A stretch of DNA of 59,661 nt, from positions 1-59,661 of IMG/VR virus record IMGVR_UViG_3300030085_003139. The stretch is one strand, 5' to 3'. This document shows, one piece after another, positions 29,843 through 37,778 of this stretch. The notes under the pieces were generated by a model. The model worked only from the letters and a program-made list of their open reading frames with translations, was not told the origin of the DNA and did not search any database. A program made the translations under genes and the position numbers. Positions within the stretch are counted from its first letter, which is position 1. Each line of letters begins with the position of its first letter. The stretch is from a virus.

Positions 29843-31003
29843 ATGACAGCGATTTCGGGTTGGGGTAGAGGTACATGGTCTCAATATAGTTGGGGCGAAC
29901 CCCTCCCAGTGGTTGTCACGGGAGTGGCAGGAACAGGTGCGGTCGGTTCTGTTTCTGTCGTTGCGGAAGCTAATGTTCCAGAGACAGGGCTGGCGGCTAC
30001 AGGTGGCGTCGGCTCTGTTTCGGTTGTAGCGGAAGCAAATACAGCCGTTACGGGTTCTGAGGGAACAGGTGCGGTTGGATCAGTTGTTGTTGCGGCTGCG
30101 GCTGATGTAGGTGCTACAGGTTCTGCTGGTACAGGAGCCGTAGGCACAGTCACTATGACAGGTGACGCAAATGTTCCACAAACAGGTATATCTGGCACGG
30201 GAGCCGTAGGCACGGTTGTTGTTGCGGCGAATGCAGATGTCGGCGTAACAGGCGAGTCTGCCACAGGTTCTGTCGATTCAGTCACCGTTACAGGTACAGC
30301 AAACGTTGCTGCTTCTGGGTCTGCGGGTACAGGAGCCGTAGGATCACCAACGATCAGTGGTGATGCGATTGTCCCAGAGACAGGTATTTCAGCTACAAGT
30401 GCGGTTGGTAGTGTAACGATTGCAGCGAATGCGGACGTAGGCGTAACGGGATCTGCTGGTACAGGTGCGCTTAATTCTGTTACTGTGCAGGGTGCAGCAA
30501 ACGTTCCAGAGACAGGTATTTCTGCCACAGGCGGCGTTGGTAGCGTTACAGTTGTAGGCGTTGGCAACATAGCGGTCACAGGAGAAGAGGCCACAGGCGC
30601 GGTTGGCACGGCTACCGTTGATGCGGCGGCGAATGTAAATATTGTAATCAATCCTGTTGGCAGCGCAGAAATTGCCCGTGGTCAAGTCGGCACCGTTATT
30701 GCTGGTATTTCTGTGGACTTTGTAACAACGGGATTGTCTAGTAGCACAAATGTTGGTAATGTAACGGTAAAAGCAAACGCAGATGCTATCGTAACTGGTT
30801 TTGAGTTACAAGGAGATGTAGGAAATGTTAGAGTATTTGATCAGGTCATTCCCGTTCAAAACCCGAACTTCCAGCCCCCTGTACCCGGTACGCAACCGGG
30901 CGATCCTTTATCTAGCCCTGCTTACAAGCAACCTCAAGGAGCACCCGGTGGGTTTGTGCCGGGGGATCGTTTACAAGCTGCCGCATGGAAAGACGTAGCA
31001 TAG
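29843..31003 (+). CDS. Tandem-repeat virion protein (VTGxxGTGAVGSVxV repeats)
   Basis: A 386-residue protein. A short start (ISGWGRGTWSQYSWGE) is followed by roughly a dozen 22-23-residue repeats (about residues 20-330), consensus TGxxGTGAVGSVTVxAxANV. The end is Pro/Gly-rich and basic. Regular Gly and Val spacing points to a beta-solenoid or stacked beta-hairpin shaft, probably in the tail or a surface spike. The same VGTVTV unit recurs in the genes at 27659 and 39644. A long antisense frame here is a by-product of the repeats. Confidence 0.7.
   Translation: MTAISGWGRGTWSQYSWGEPLPVVVTGVAGTGAVGSVSVVAEANVPETGLAATGGVGSVSVVAEANTAVTGSEGTGAVGSVVVAAAADVGATGSAGTGAVGTVTMTGDANVPQTGISGTGAVGTVVVAANADVGVTGESATGSVDSVTVTGTANVAASGSAGTGAVGSPTISGDAIVPETGISATSAVGSVTIAANADVGVTGSAGTGALNSVTVQGAANVPETGISATGGVGSVTVVGVGNIAVTGEEATGAVGTATVDAAANVNIVINPVGSAEIARGQVGTVIAGISVDFVTTGLSSSTNVGNVTVKANADAIVTGFELQGDVGNVRVFDQVIPVQNPNFQPPVPGTQPGDPLSSPAYKQPQGAPGGFVPGDRLQAAAWKDVA
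29900..30830 (+). repeat. In-frame 66-69 bp coding repeats
   Basis: About a dozen degenerate units encode the 22-23-residue repeats of the gene above. Adjacent pairs are closest at the DNA level (for example units with GGTACAGGAGCCGTAGG), which indicates recent unit duplication or conversion. Confidence 0.8.
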
Positions 31004-31012
31004 GAGATTTAT

Positions 31013-31615
31013 ATGGCGAGTACGTTTACAACAAACTTTGCGATTGAAAAGCCGGGCACTGGTGAACAATCGGGTACATGGGGTACGACCACAAACCTTA
31101 ACTTTGATATTTTTGATCGGTTAGCTGGATACAAAAGCGTTACCATATCGGGCACAACGCATACTTTGACAGTAAGACCAAGCTCTCCATCGTCTGGATC
31201 GAGCAACGCATCAGATGGTATGTATCGTGTTATTGAGTTTGTAGACGCAGGATCTGATCTGGGTGCAGACGTAACGCTTACAATCGCACCAAATACAACT
31301 CAGGCCTTTTTTATCTTTAAAAATTCACTTACTGCGGATAGAAATATAATCGTTACACAAGGTAGCGGAACCAACGTCACAGTGCCGGGAACAGGCAAAG
31401 TAAGCATTGTATACGGTGATGGTGGCGGATCAGGAGCAAATGTGATAAGTGTTAGTGACACTCTGGCGATGTCAAACCCTGAAATTACAGGTGGGGTGGC
31501 GACAGGGTTGACGGACTTGAGCATGGCAGATGCTACTGCACAGGCGAAAGCCCACACAGGGTTAAATGTAGACGCGGCGGGTACTGCTGTCGCATTATCA
31601 ATTGCGTTAGGGTAG
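31013..31615 (+). CDS. Tail fibre-like structural protein
   Basis: A 200-residue protein starting MASTFTTNFAIEKPGTGEQSGTWGTTTN, a start typical of marine phage fibre or baseplate-like proteins. Beta-rich throughout with a Gly-rich turn (VYGDGGGSGANVISV) and a terminal SMADATAQAKAHTGLNVDAAG. Probably links fibres to the tail. It is followed after 4 bp by the next structural gene. Confidence 0.65.
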   Translation: MASTFTTNFAIEKPGTGEQSGTWGTTTNLNFDIFDRLAGYKSVTISGTTHTLTVRPSSPSSGSSNASDGMYRVIEFVDAGSDLGADVTLTIAPNTTQAFFIFKNSLTADRNIIVTQGSGTNVTVPGTGKVSIVYGDGGGSGANVISVSDTLAMSNPEITGGVATGLTDLSMADATAQAKAHTGLNVDAAGTAVALSIALG

Positions 31616-31619
31616 TTAG

Positions 31620-31967
31620 ATGGCAACAAATACATTCAAACGAAAGATCTCAGCAGGTATAGGAACCACGGCTACGGCGGTTGGTGGCTATCAGGTTTTA
31701 TTAGACGTTCAAACCACAGCGATTGGTTTGGCTCTGGCAAACGTAGCCTCTTCTCAGATTACTGTGAGCGTGACGTTAAACACGCAAGCGGGTGATACGG
31801 TTCATATTATTAAGGACGCACCGATCCCAAGCGGTGGTGCGTTAATCCCGATTGGTGGGGATCAAAAGGTTGTTATGGAGCATAATGATCAAATTAAAGT
31901 CGTGTCGGATACCGCATCGTCAGTAGATGCTATCCTGAGTATTCTTGAGATAGACACATCAACGTAG
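31620..31967 (+). CDS. Small structural protein
   Basis: A 115-residue protein starting MATNTFKRKISAGIGTTATAVGGYQ, beta-rich. The layout resembles small immunoglobulin-like or jelly-roll proteins present before fibre genes in many marine phages. It is tightly packed with its neighbours. Function is unknown. Confidence 0.6.
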   Translation: MATNTFKRKISAGIGTTATAVGGYQVLLDVQTTAIGLALANVASSQITVSVTLNTQAGDTVHIIKDAPIPSGGALIPIGGDQKVVMEHNDQIKVVSDTASSVDAILSILEIDTST

Positions 31968-31976
31968 GAGCTATAG

Positions 31977-33023
31977 ATGCCATATTTAGGTAACGAACCA
32001 GCCGTAGCATACACAAGCACCACGAAGGATAGCTTTAGTGGTGATGGCTCTACAACAGCTTTTACAATGTCCAAGTCCGCAAACGTCAATGCGGTTCGCG
32101 TAGTTGTAGAGAACGTTATTCAAGATCCAAGTGTGGCATACGCTTGTAGCGGAACAACATTGACATTCACATCGGCACCCCCTTCAGGCACAAATAATAT
32201 CTACGTTGTGCATCTAGGTCCACCCGCCGCGACTGTTGCACCGCCTTCCACTATTAACAATGCGACTACATTCACCAGTAACGTTACTTTAAAAAGTGAA
32301 GTTCCTGAAGACACAGACGGTGGCAGAGGAAGAGGAATTGATTTTCAAGGTACGCAATCAGGTGGTGAAGTTAGTAAGTTAGCGCAAATATTAGCTTCTC
32401 ACGATGGTACTGCGGATGATGAGAAAGGGAAAATTTCTTTTAAAACCAATGACGGAAATGACAGCAATTCTCCTACAGAACGGTGGTTGATTACAAGTGA
32501 GGGGCATTTTAAAGCAGCGGCTAACGGATACGGTATTGATTTTTCTGCTACTGAAGGAAGTGGTGCAGCTACAAATGGCTCTATTCTTGATGATTATGAA
32601 GAAGGAACTTGGACGCCAGTAATTAAAGATGGGGCCACTGGAAATGCTGCTGGTATGGCCTCTCAAGATGGGCTTTATACAAAAATTGGAAATTTAGTTT
32701 ATGTAATTTTTCAATTACAAATAAACAGTGTAAGCGGTATGACAGGTTCTAATCAGTGTCATATTACTGGTTTACCTTTTACAGTAAACAACGATTTAGG
32801 TAACGGTGCAGAACCGTCTGGTGGAATTATAACATATATTAATAATCTAGACACTGCGAATTATGGATTAATATTTGCAAGAGCTAACAATGGTACCACT
32901 AATATAGAAATTAAATACACGGGAACTAGCTACGATGTTGGGGGTGGTGGTAGTTTTTTAGTAAATAATTTTGATTCTGGTGCGGATACCTTTATGACTG
33001 GCAGTGTAATGTACAGAATATAA
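31977..33023 (+). CDS. Tail fibre A
   Basis: A 348-residue protein. MPYLGNEPAVAYTSTTKDSFSGDGSTTAFTM is a particle-binding N terminus shared with the fibre at 34625 (MPYIGNQPGTG). Next comes a DGTxDDEKGxIxFKTNDG region, also shared, then a distinct C-terminal receptor-binding domain (TWTPVIKDGATGNAA onward) like those of other marine fibres. It opens the first of two repeated receptor-binding modules. Confidence 0.75.
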   Translation: MPYLGNEPAVAYTSTTKDSFSGDGSTTAFTMSKSANVNAVRVVVENVIQDPSVAYACSGTTLTFTSAPPSGTNNIYVVHLGPPAATVAPPSTINNATTFTSNVTLKSEVPEDTDGGRGRGIDFQGTQSGGEVSKLAQILASHDGTADDEKGKISFKTNDGNDSNSPTERWLITSEGHFKAAANGYGIDFSATEGSGAATNGSILDDYEEGTWTPVIKDGATGNAAGMASQDGLYTKIGNLVYVIFQLQINSVSGMTGSNQCHITGLPFTVNNDLGNGAEPSGGIITYINNLDTANYGLIFARANNGTTNIEIKYTGTSYDVGGGGSFLVNNFDSGADTFMTGSVMYRI

Positions 33024-33069
33024 AAACCTATACCTCTAGTGGAATCTAGGGGCGGACAAGGAGATGAAA

Positions 33070-33351
33070 ATGGCACTAACGGAAGAAGCAGTAGAAGACA
33101 AAATTGAAATAGTCGGCAAGTTCAAGCACATACAAGTGCGAACAGCTACCGTTATTAAACGTGATGGTGTAGAGATTAGCAGAGTGTTTTCACGCCATGT
33201 CGTTGCACCAAATATAAGTGCAGATGATTTAGCTAATGAAAGCGCAGATGTCAGAGCTATTGCTGCACAAGTACATACTGATGCAGTTAAGACAGCCTAC
33301 GCTGCAAATCTTGCAGAAAATAAACCTGAACATACTTCAGACGGAGACTAG
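33070..33351 (+). CDS. Small helical protein between fibre genes
   Basis: A 93-residue protein starting MALTEEAVEDKIEIVGKFKHIQVRTATVIKRDG. AAGGAG six bases upstream selects 33070 over 33064. A beta-hairpin region is followed by an Ala-rich helix (SADVRAIAAQVHTDAVKTAYAANL). Small proteins of this type accompany fibre genes in marine phages and may be fibre components or chaperones. Confidence 0.6.
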   Translation: MALTEEAVEDKIEIVGKFKHIQVRTATVIKRDGVEISRVFSRHVVAPNISADDLANESADVRAIAAQVHTDAVKTAYAANLAENKPEHTSDGD

Positions 33352-33354
33352 ATA

Positions 33355-34449
33355 ATGAGCAAGGCACGAGAACTAGCTGAACTAGGTGCGGTTTACGATA
33401 GCGGTGCCTTGTCGAACAGGAACCTTGTGATTAATGGTGGGATGCAGGTGGCTCAAAGAGCTACGTCTGTAACGGGTATAGGCACAAATGCTGGAGCATA
33501 TCATACATTAGATAGATGGAAGCTATATGCTAACAATACAGCAGGAAGATTAACTATGTCTCAAGCTTCTGATGGACCTAGTGGCTTTGCTAACTGTTTA
33601 AAATTTGATTGCACTACAGCCGATACTTCTATTGCTGCTGATGAAGCCCTTATATTAATTACTAGGTTTGAAGGACAAGACTTACAAAAGTTTGCTAAAG
33701 GAACTTCAGATGCTAAACCTTTTGCTGTATCTTTCTATGTAAAAGGTGACGCAAATGCAACTTACGTTTGTGAATTGCGAGATGAAGATAATACTAGAAT
33801 TATAAGTAAACTTTTTTCTGTAACAACAGCATGGACAAGAGTTGAAATAATATTTCCTGCGGATACAACTGGTGCTTTTACAGATGATAATAACCTCAGT
33901 TTGAGTATGAATATTTTTTTACACGCTGGTTCAAATTATACTAGCGGTACATTAAATTCTTCTTCTTGGGCTGCTAATAATAATGCAAATAGAGCTGTGG
34001 GAATATCTTCTTTTTTTGATAGTACAAACAGAGAATTTTATTTAACTGGCGTCCAACTCGAAGTAGGAGACACAGCAACTCCGTTTGAGCATCGAAGCTT
34101 TGATGATGAGTTGCGGAGGTGTTACAGATATTATCAGCAATTAAAAAACACATTAGGTACACATTATCTTGGTATAAACCAAGCCTATTCTACTGGTGCT
34201 GTATTTGGGATGGTAAGAGACTATATTGTACCTATGAGAACAGTTCCTACTGTTGGACAAGATGGAAATTTTTCATTTTCCCAAGCAGATTCAGCAGCAA
34301 TTAATACAGGGGCTATACAAAATCTTGCTGCAAATGACGCTGGATGGTATTGTGGCGGTTGGTCTGGTGGTTCTGGTTTAGTATATGGTGGAGCTTCTGT
34401 TCTTTATTGGGCAGTTAACGCAAAATTAACAGCCGATGCGGAGTTATAA
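33355..34449 (+). CDS. Tail fibre B1 (NRNLVINGGMQVAQR family)
   Basis: A 364-residue protein. NRNLVINGGMQVAQR near residue 22 and EFYLTGVQLEVGDTATPFEHRSFDDELRRCYRYYQ near residue 240 bracket a carbohydrate-binding-module-like beta domain. The C-terminal about 100 residues vary. It is a clear paralogue of 36505-37590, which shares these segments while the C terminus differs. Probably a receptor-binding protein. Confidence 0.75.
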   Translation: MSKARELAELGAVYDSGALSNRNLVINGGMQVAQRATSVTGIGTNAGAYHTLDRWKLYANNTAGRLTMSQASDGPSGFANCLKFDCTTADTSIAADEALILITRFEGQDLQKFAKGTSDAKPFAVSFYVKGDANATYVCELRDEDNTRIISKLFSVTTAWTRVEIIFPADTTGAFTDDNNLSLSMNIFLHAGSNYTSGTLNSSSWAANNNANRAVGISSFFDSTNREFYLTGVQLEVGDTATPFEHRSFDDELRRCYRYYQQLKNTLGTHYLGINQAYSTGAVFGMVRDYIVPMRTVPTVGQDGNFSFSQADSAAINTGAIQNLAANDAGWYCGGWSGGSGLVYGGASVLYWAVNAKLTADAEL

Positions 34450-34451
34450 AT

Positions 34452-34625
34452 ATGAATATTGAGTCAGCACAATATATTAAAGATATAGATGAAACTAACA
34501 TTGCTGTTTCTGCTGTAATAGATGGAGAAACATTATCCATACCTTTAAATATAGAAGGAAATCGACATTGGGTAGCTCTACAAGCATGGGTAGCTGAAGG
34601 AAACACAATACAGGAGGCTGATTAA
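34452..34625 (+). CDS. Small fibre-associated protein, paralogue 1
   Basis: A 57-residue reading starting MNIESAQYIKDIDETNIAV. It ends in NRHWVALQAWVAEGNTIQEAD. It is homologous to the 59-residue protein at 37593 (shared MNIxSAxYI, SxPL, NRH, AW, GNxIQxA). Each follows an NRNLVING-type fibre. This pairing suggests a dedicated fibre chaperone or tip protein. The stop overlaps the next fibre start (TAATG). Confidence 0.75.
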   Translation: MNIESAQYIKDIDETNIAVSAVIDGETLSIPLNIEGNRHWVALQAWVAEGNTIQEAD

Positions 34626-36505
34626 TGCCATATATAGGTAATCAACCGGGAACAGGTGTAAGAAGCCGTTTTATCTATACAGCGACTGCCTCCCAGACCA
34701 CGTTCTCAGGGGCTGACGATAACAGCAAAACGCTGAAGTACGCAGATTCTGCATACGTTGACGTATTTTTAAATGGAATCTGTCTCGTGCCGGGAACAGA
34801 CTACACCGCCAGTACAAAGACCAGTATCGTATTGACCCAAGCTGCTTCGTTAAATGACACCTTAGAAGTGGTTGCGTATGATATAGCGTCAATGGATGAC
34901 TCTATTTCAAAGTCTAGTGGTGGGACGTTTGAAGCTGATATCGGTGTAAGCAATACTTCTCCTGATCTTACTTTTACAAATAGTACGTCTGAGGATACGG
35001 ACGGAGGCCGAGAGTCTACCATTACCTTTAAGGGTAAACAATCTGGTAGTGAAGAGAGTACGTTAGCTCAAATTCAAGCAAGCCATGACGGTACATCGGA
35101 TGATGAAAAAGGCGATTTGATATTTAGAACTAATGATGGTTCTGATGGCAATAGTCCAACTGAGGCTATGAGAATTGATAGTGCAGGACGTACTATTATT
35201 GGTCATACTGATGGAACCGATGGTTCACTTTCTGCTGAGTTTAAACTTCAGTTATTAGGAACAGATTATACAACTAGCGGTATAGGTTTAGCTAGATTTG
35301 AAAATGGTGTTAACGCTTCTACAATCACTTTACATAAAAGTAGAGGAGCTTCTATCGGAGATGATACTGTTGTTCAAGATGATGACGAGTTAGGAAGGTT
35401 TCGTTTTTTTGGTAACGATGGCACGGACTTTGCGGAAGGAGCAAGAATAACAGCAAGAGTAAATGGTACACCCGGAAGTAATGATATGCCAAGTGAATTG
35501 GTTTTTTCAACAACTCCTGATGGCGCACAAACTCCAGTTGAACGTATGACTATAGATAATGGCGGTCATACTTTTTTTACTTTGGGAACAAATGCAATGG
35601 GTTCCTTTTCAGATAATATTAGTGAAGTTGGAACAGGTAATTTTTGTTTTCAAGTTGCAAACTCTTCTGCGGCTGCACTAAAGCCATTGGGTATTAGAGC
35701 CGAAGATATTCGTTTTGCTATTGGGTCAGCAGAACGTATGCGTATTGCTGATACAGGTACTCTTGGTCTTAAAGCAAGTGCAGACAATATGCTTCTTGAT
35801 CGTGGTGCAGTTAACGTAAATCATATCCAAGAGGCTAGTGGCGGTGAGTTTACTAATCCACATATTGCTCTTAATTTGGGTTCAAGTCCAACTAATAATA
35901 GTTCTGTTTGTATGATTTCATATGCTACTAGTGACTCTGATAATTATGGTTATACTGTTGGAAGTAAACGATCAAGCGCAGGTAATGGTAGTTTTCTTAT
36001 TAATCACCACGTAAATGATGCATCTGGAACAACCAGACTTTCAATCAATGGTAGTGGAAGTTTGAATGTAATGGGTGTTTATAATGATACAACCACGTCA
36101 AGTGCGAATGTTAATGTTGCTTCTGATGGTCATATTAGAAGAGTTGTTTCATCTAGGCGTTATAAAAATACAATCAATGATGCCACACATGGTTTAGCAG
36201 AATTGTTAACACTTCGTTCTGTTACCTACAAAGGTAATAATGAAGATTTTGTGGTAGGCGGTTTGATTGCTGAAGAAGTGCATGATGCAGGATTAACAGA
36301 GTTTGTTGAGTATGATGATGATGGTGAACCAGATTCATTAGCATACAGCAATATGGTATCTTTGTGCATTAAAGCTATTCAAGAACAGCAAGCTACAATT
36401 ACTGCTCAAGCAACAAAAATTGAAACATTAGAAACCCAAAACACAACCCAAGCAACACAGATAGCTGACCTCATAACCAGAGTAGAAGCATTGGAGGCAG
36501 AATAA
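34625..36505 (+). CDS. Tail fibre with S74 auto-cleaving chaperone domain
   Basis: A 626-residue protein. The N terminus (MPYIGNQPGTGVRSR) matches fibre A. A long beta-rich shaft follows. The last about 115 residues are an intramolecular chaperone of peptidase family S74: SSRRYKNTINDATHGLAELLTLRSVTYK with the Ser-Lys region near residue 510-517, then GLIAEEVHDAGL and a C-terminal coiled coil. Such domains trimerise the fibre and then cut themselves off. Confidence 0.85.
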   Translation: MPYIGNQPGTGVRSRFIYTATASQTTFSGADDNSKTLKYADSAYVDVFLNGICLVPGTDYTASTKTSIVLTQAASLNDTLEVVAYDIASMDDSISKSSGGTFEADIGVSNTSPDLTFTNSTSEDTDGGRESTITFKGKQSGSEESTLAQIQASHDGTSDDEKGDLIFRTNDGSDGNSPTEAMRIDSAGRTIIGHTDGTDGSLSAEFKLQLLGTDYTTSGIGLARFENGVNASTITLHKSRGASIGDDTVVQDDDELGRFRFFGNDGTDFAEGARITARVNGTPGSNDMPSELVFSTTPDGAQTPVERMTIDNGGHTFFTLGTNAMGSFSDNISEVGTGNFCFQVANSSAAALKPLGIRAEDIRFAIGSAERMRIADTGTLGLKASADNMLLDRGAVNVNHIQEASGGEFTNPHIALNLGSSPTNNSSVCMISYATSDSDNYGYTVGSKRSSAGNGSFLINHHVNDASGTTRLSINGSGSLNVMGVYNDTTTSSANVNVASDGHIRRVVSSRRYKNTINDATHGLAELLTLRSVTYKGNNEDFVVGGLIAEEVHDAGLTEFVEYDDDGEPDSLAYSNMVSLCIKAIQEQQATITAQATKIETLETQNTTQATQIADLITRVEALEAE

Positions 36506-37590
36506 TGGCAGTATCAAGAATCAACGAAGCTGGCCTCAACGTTAACCAGTATGGGAACAGGAACCTCGTAATTAATGGAGCGATGCAGGTGGCGCAAAGA
36601 GGTACTTCGTTTGCTAGTGTATCATCAGGTGAAGCATATACTGTTGACAGGTTTGGTAGATATATAAATGCAGCAGGAACTTGGACTATTACCCAATCAA
36701 CAGACACACCTACTGGGCAAGGATTTGCAAGCTCAATTAAATTTGATTGCACAACAGCCAACGGAAGTTTAGCTGCTAATTCAGAGTATTTGTTTTTCCA
36801 AAGATTTGAGGGTCAGGACTTACAAAGATTAAAAAAAGGAACTGCAAATGCAGAAAAAGTAACTTTATCGTTTTGGGTAAAGTCGGCTAAAACAGGTACT
36901 TATATTACAGAGCTTTACGATAATAATAATTCAAGACATATAAGCAGAGCATACACAATTAGTTCTGCTAACACTTGGGAAAAGAAAGAACTTACCTTTG
37001 ATGGTGATACAACAGGTGCAATAACAAACAATACAGCAACTTCGATCCAATTAAACTTCTTTCTTGCTAATGGTTCTAACTGGCAGTCAGGTACTTTACA
37101 AACTTCGTGGGGTGCAAACACTCAAGCTAATAGAGCTGTTGGTCAAGTTAATCTAGCTGATAGCACAAGTAATGATTGGTATTTAACAGGCGTCCAACTC
37201 GAAGTAGGCGACACCGCCACGGACTTTGAGCATCGGTCATTTGGGGATGAGTTGGCTAGGTGTCAGAGGTATTGTGTTGATTTAACGCCCACTTCTGCTC
37301 CTTATATACCCGGAACAGGGGCTGTGCCGCATAATAATACTGCTGTTGCTGTAACTCATGTAGCTTTACCAGTAACAATGAGAGCCTCACCCTCAGTTAG
37401 TATTACTACTGCTAGTGATTATTCTCTTTATGATGGCACTACATTTACTTGTAACGCTGTCGCTGTAAATGGTTTAAGCGCGAATGGTGGTGGTATTAAT
37501 TTTGGTGTTGCTAGTGGTTTGACGGCAAGGTCAGCCGTTGGGATTTACACAAATGGCGATAAAAGAACTTTGATTATTGCGGAGTTATAA
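36505..37590 (+). CDS. Tail fibre B2 (NRNLVINGAMQVAQR family)
   Basis: A 361-residue paralogue of 33355-34449. Both share NRNLVING(G/A)MQVAQR, a FEGQDLQ segment, an NWQSGTLQTSWGANTQANRAVG-like segment and GVQLEVGDTAT. A 20-bp stretch is identical at DNA level (34048-34067 and 37189-37208). C-terminal halves are unrelated, as expected for receptor-binding variants. The start overlaps the upstream stop. Confidence 0.75.
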   Translation: MAVSRINEAGLNVNQYGNRNLVINGAMQVAQRGTSFASVSSGEAYTVDRFGRYINAAGTWTITQSTDTPTGQGFASSIKFDCTTANGSLAANSEYLFFQRFEGQDLQRLKKGTANAEKVTLSFWVKSAKTGTYITELYDNNNSRHISRAYTISSANTWEKKELTFDGDTTGAITNNTATSIQLNFFLANGSNWQSGTLQTSWGANTQANRAVGQVNLADSTSNDWYLTGVQLEVGDTATDFEHRSFGDELARCQRYCVDLTPTSAPYIPGTGAVPHNNTAVAVTHVALPVTMRASPSVSITTASDYSLYDGTTFTCNAVAVNGLSANGGGINFGVASGLTARSAVGIYTNGDKRTLIIAEL

Positions 37591-37592
37591 TT

Positions 37593-37772
37593 ATGAATAT
37601 TACTAGTGCAAAATATATAGCTGATATTATCACAGGCGAAAATTCTTGTATTAATGTTGTTTTAAGTGACGATACTTTAATGTCCGTTCCCCTTGACCCA
37701 AACAATCGCCACTATCAAGCCATCCTCGAATGGGCAGAAGAAGACGGCAACGAGATCCAAGCAGCGGAGTAA
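37593..37772 (+). CDS. Small fibre-associated protein, paralogue 2
   Basis: A 59-residue reading starting MNITSAKYIADIITGENSC and ending WAEEDGNEIQAAE. It is a paralogue of 34452-34625, with conserved NRHYQAILEW. It lies 2 bp after fibre B2. Probable fibre chaperone or assembly factor. Confidence 0.75.
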   Translation: MNITSAKYIADIITGENSCINVVLSDDTLMSVPLDPNNRHYQAILEWAEEDGNEIQAAE

Positions 37773-37778
37773 TGTTAC

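Noticed and set aside
29881-30651. A 256-codon minus-strand frame opposite the repeat protein
   Set aside because: It is a by-product of the regular GC-biased repeats on the plus strand, is Pro/Ala/Thr-rich, and has no ribosome site or neighbours on that strand.
31977-37772. Diversity-generating retroelement acting on the duplicated fibres
   Set aside because: No reverse transcriptase and no adenine-biased template/variable repeat pair are visible; the differences are whole-domain changes.
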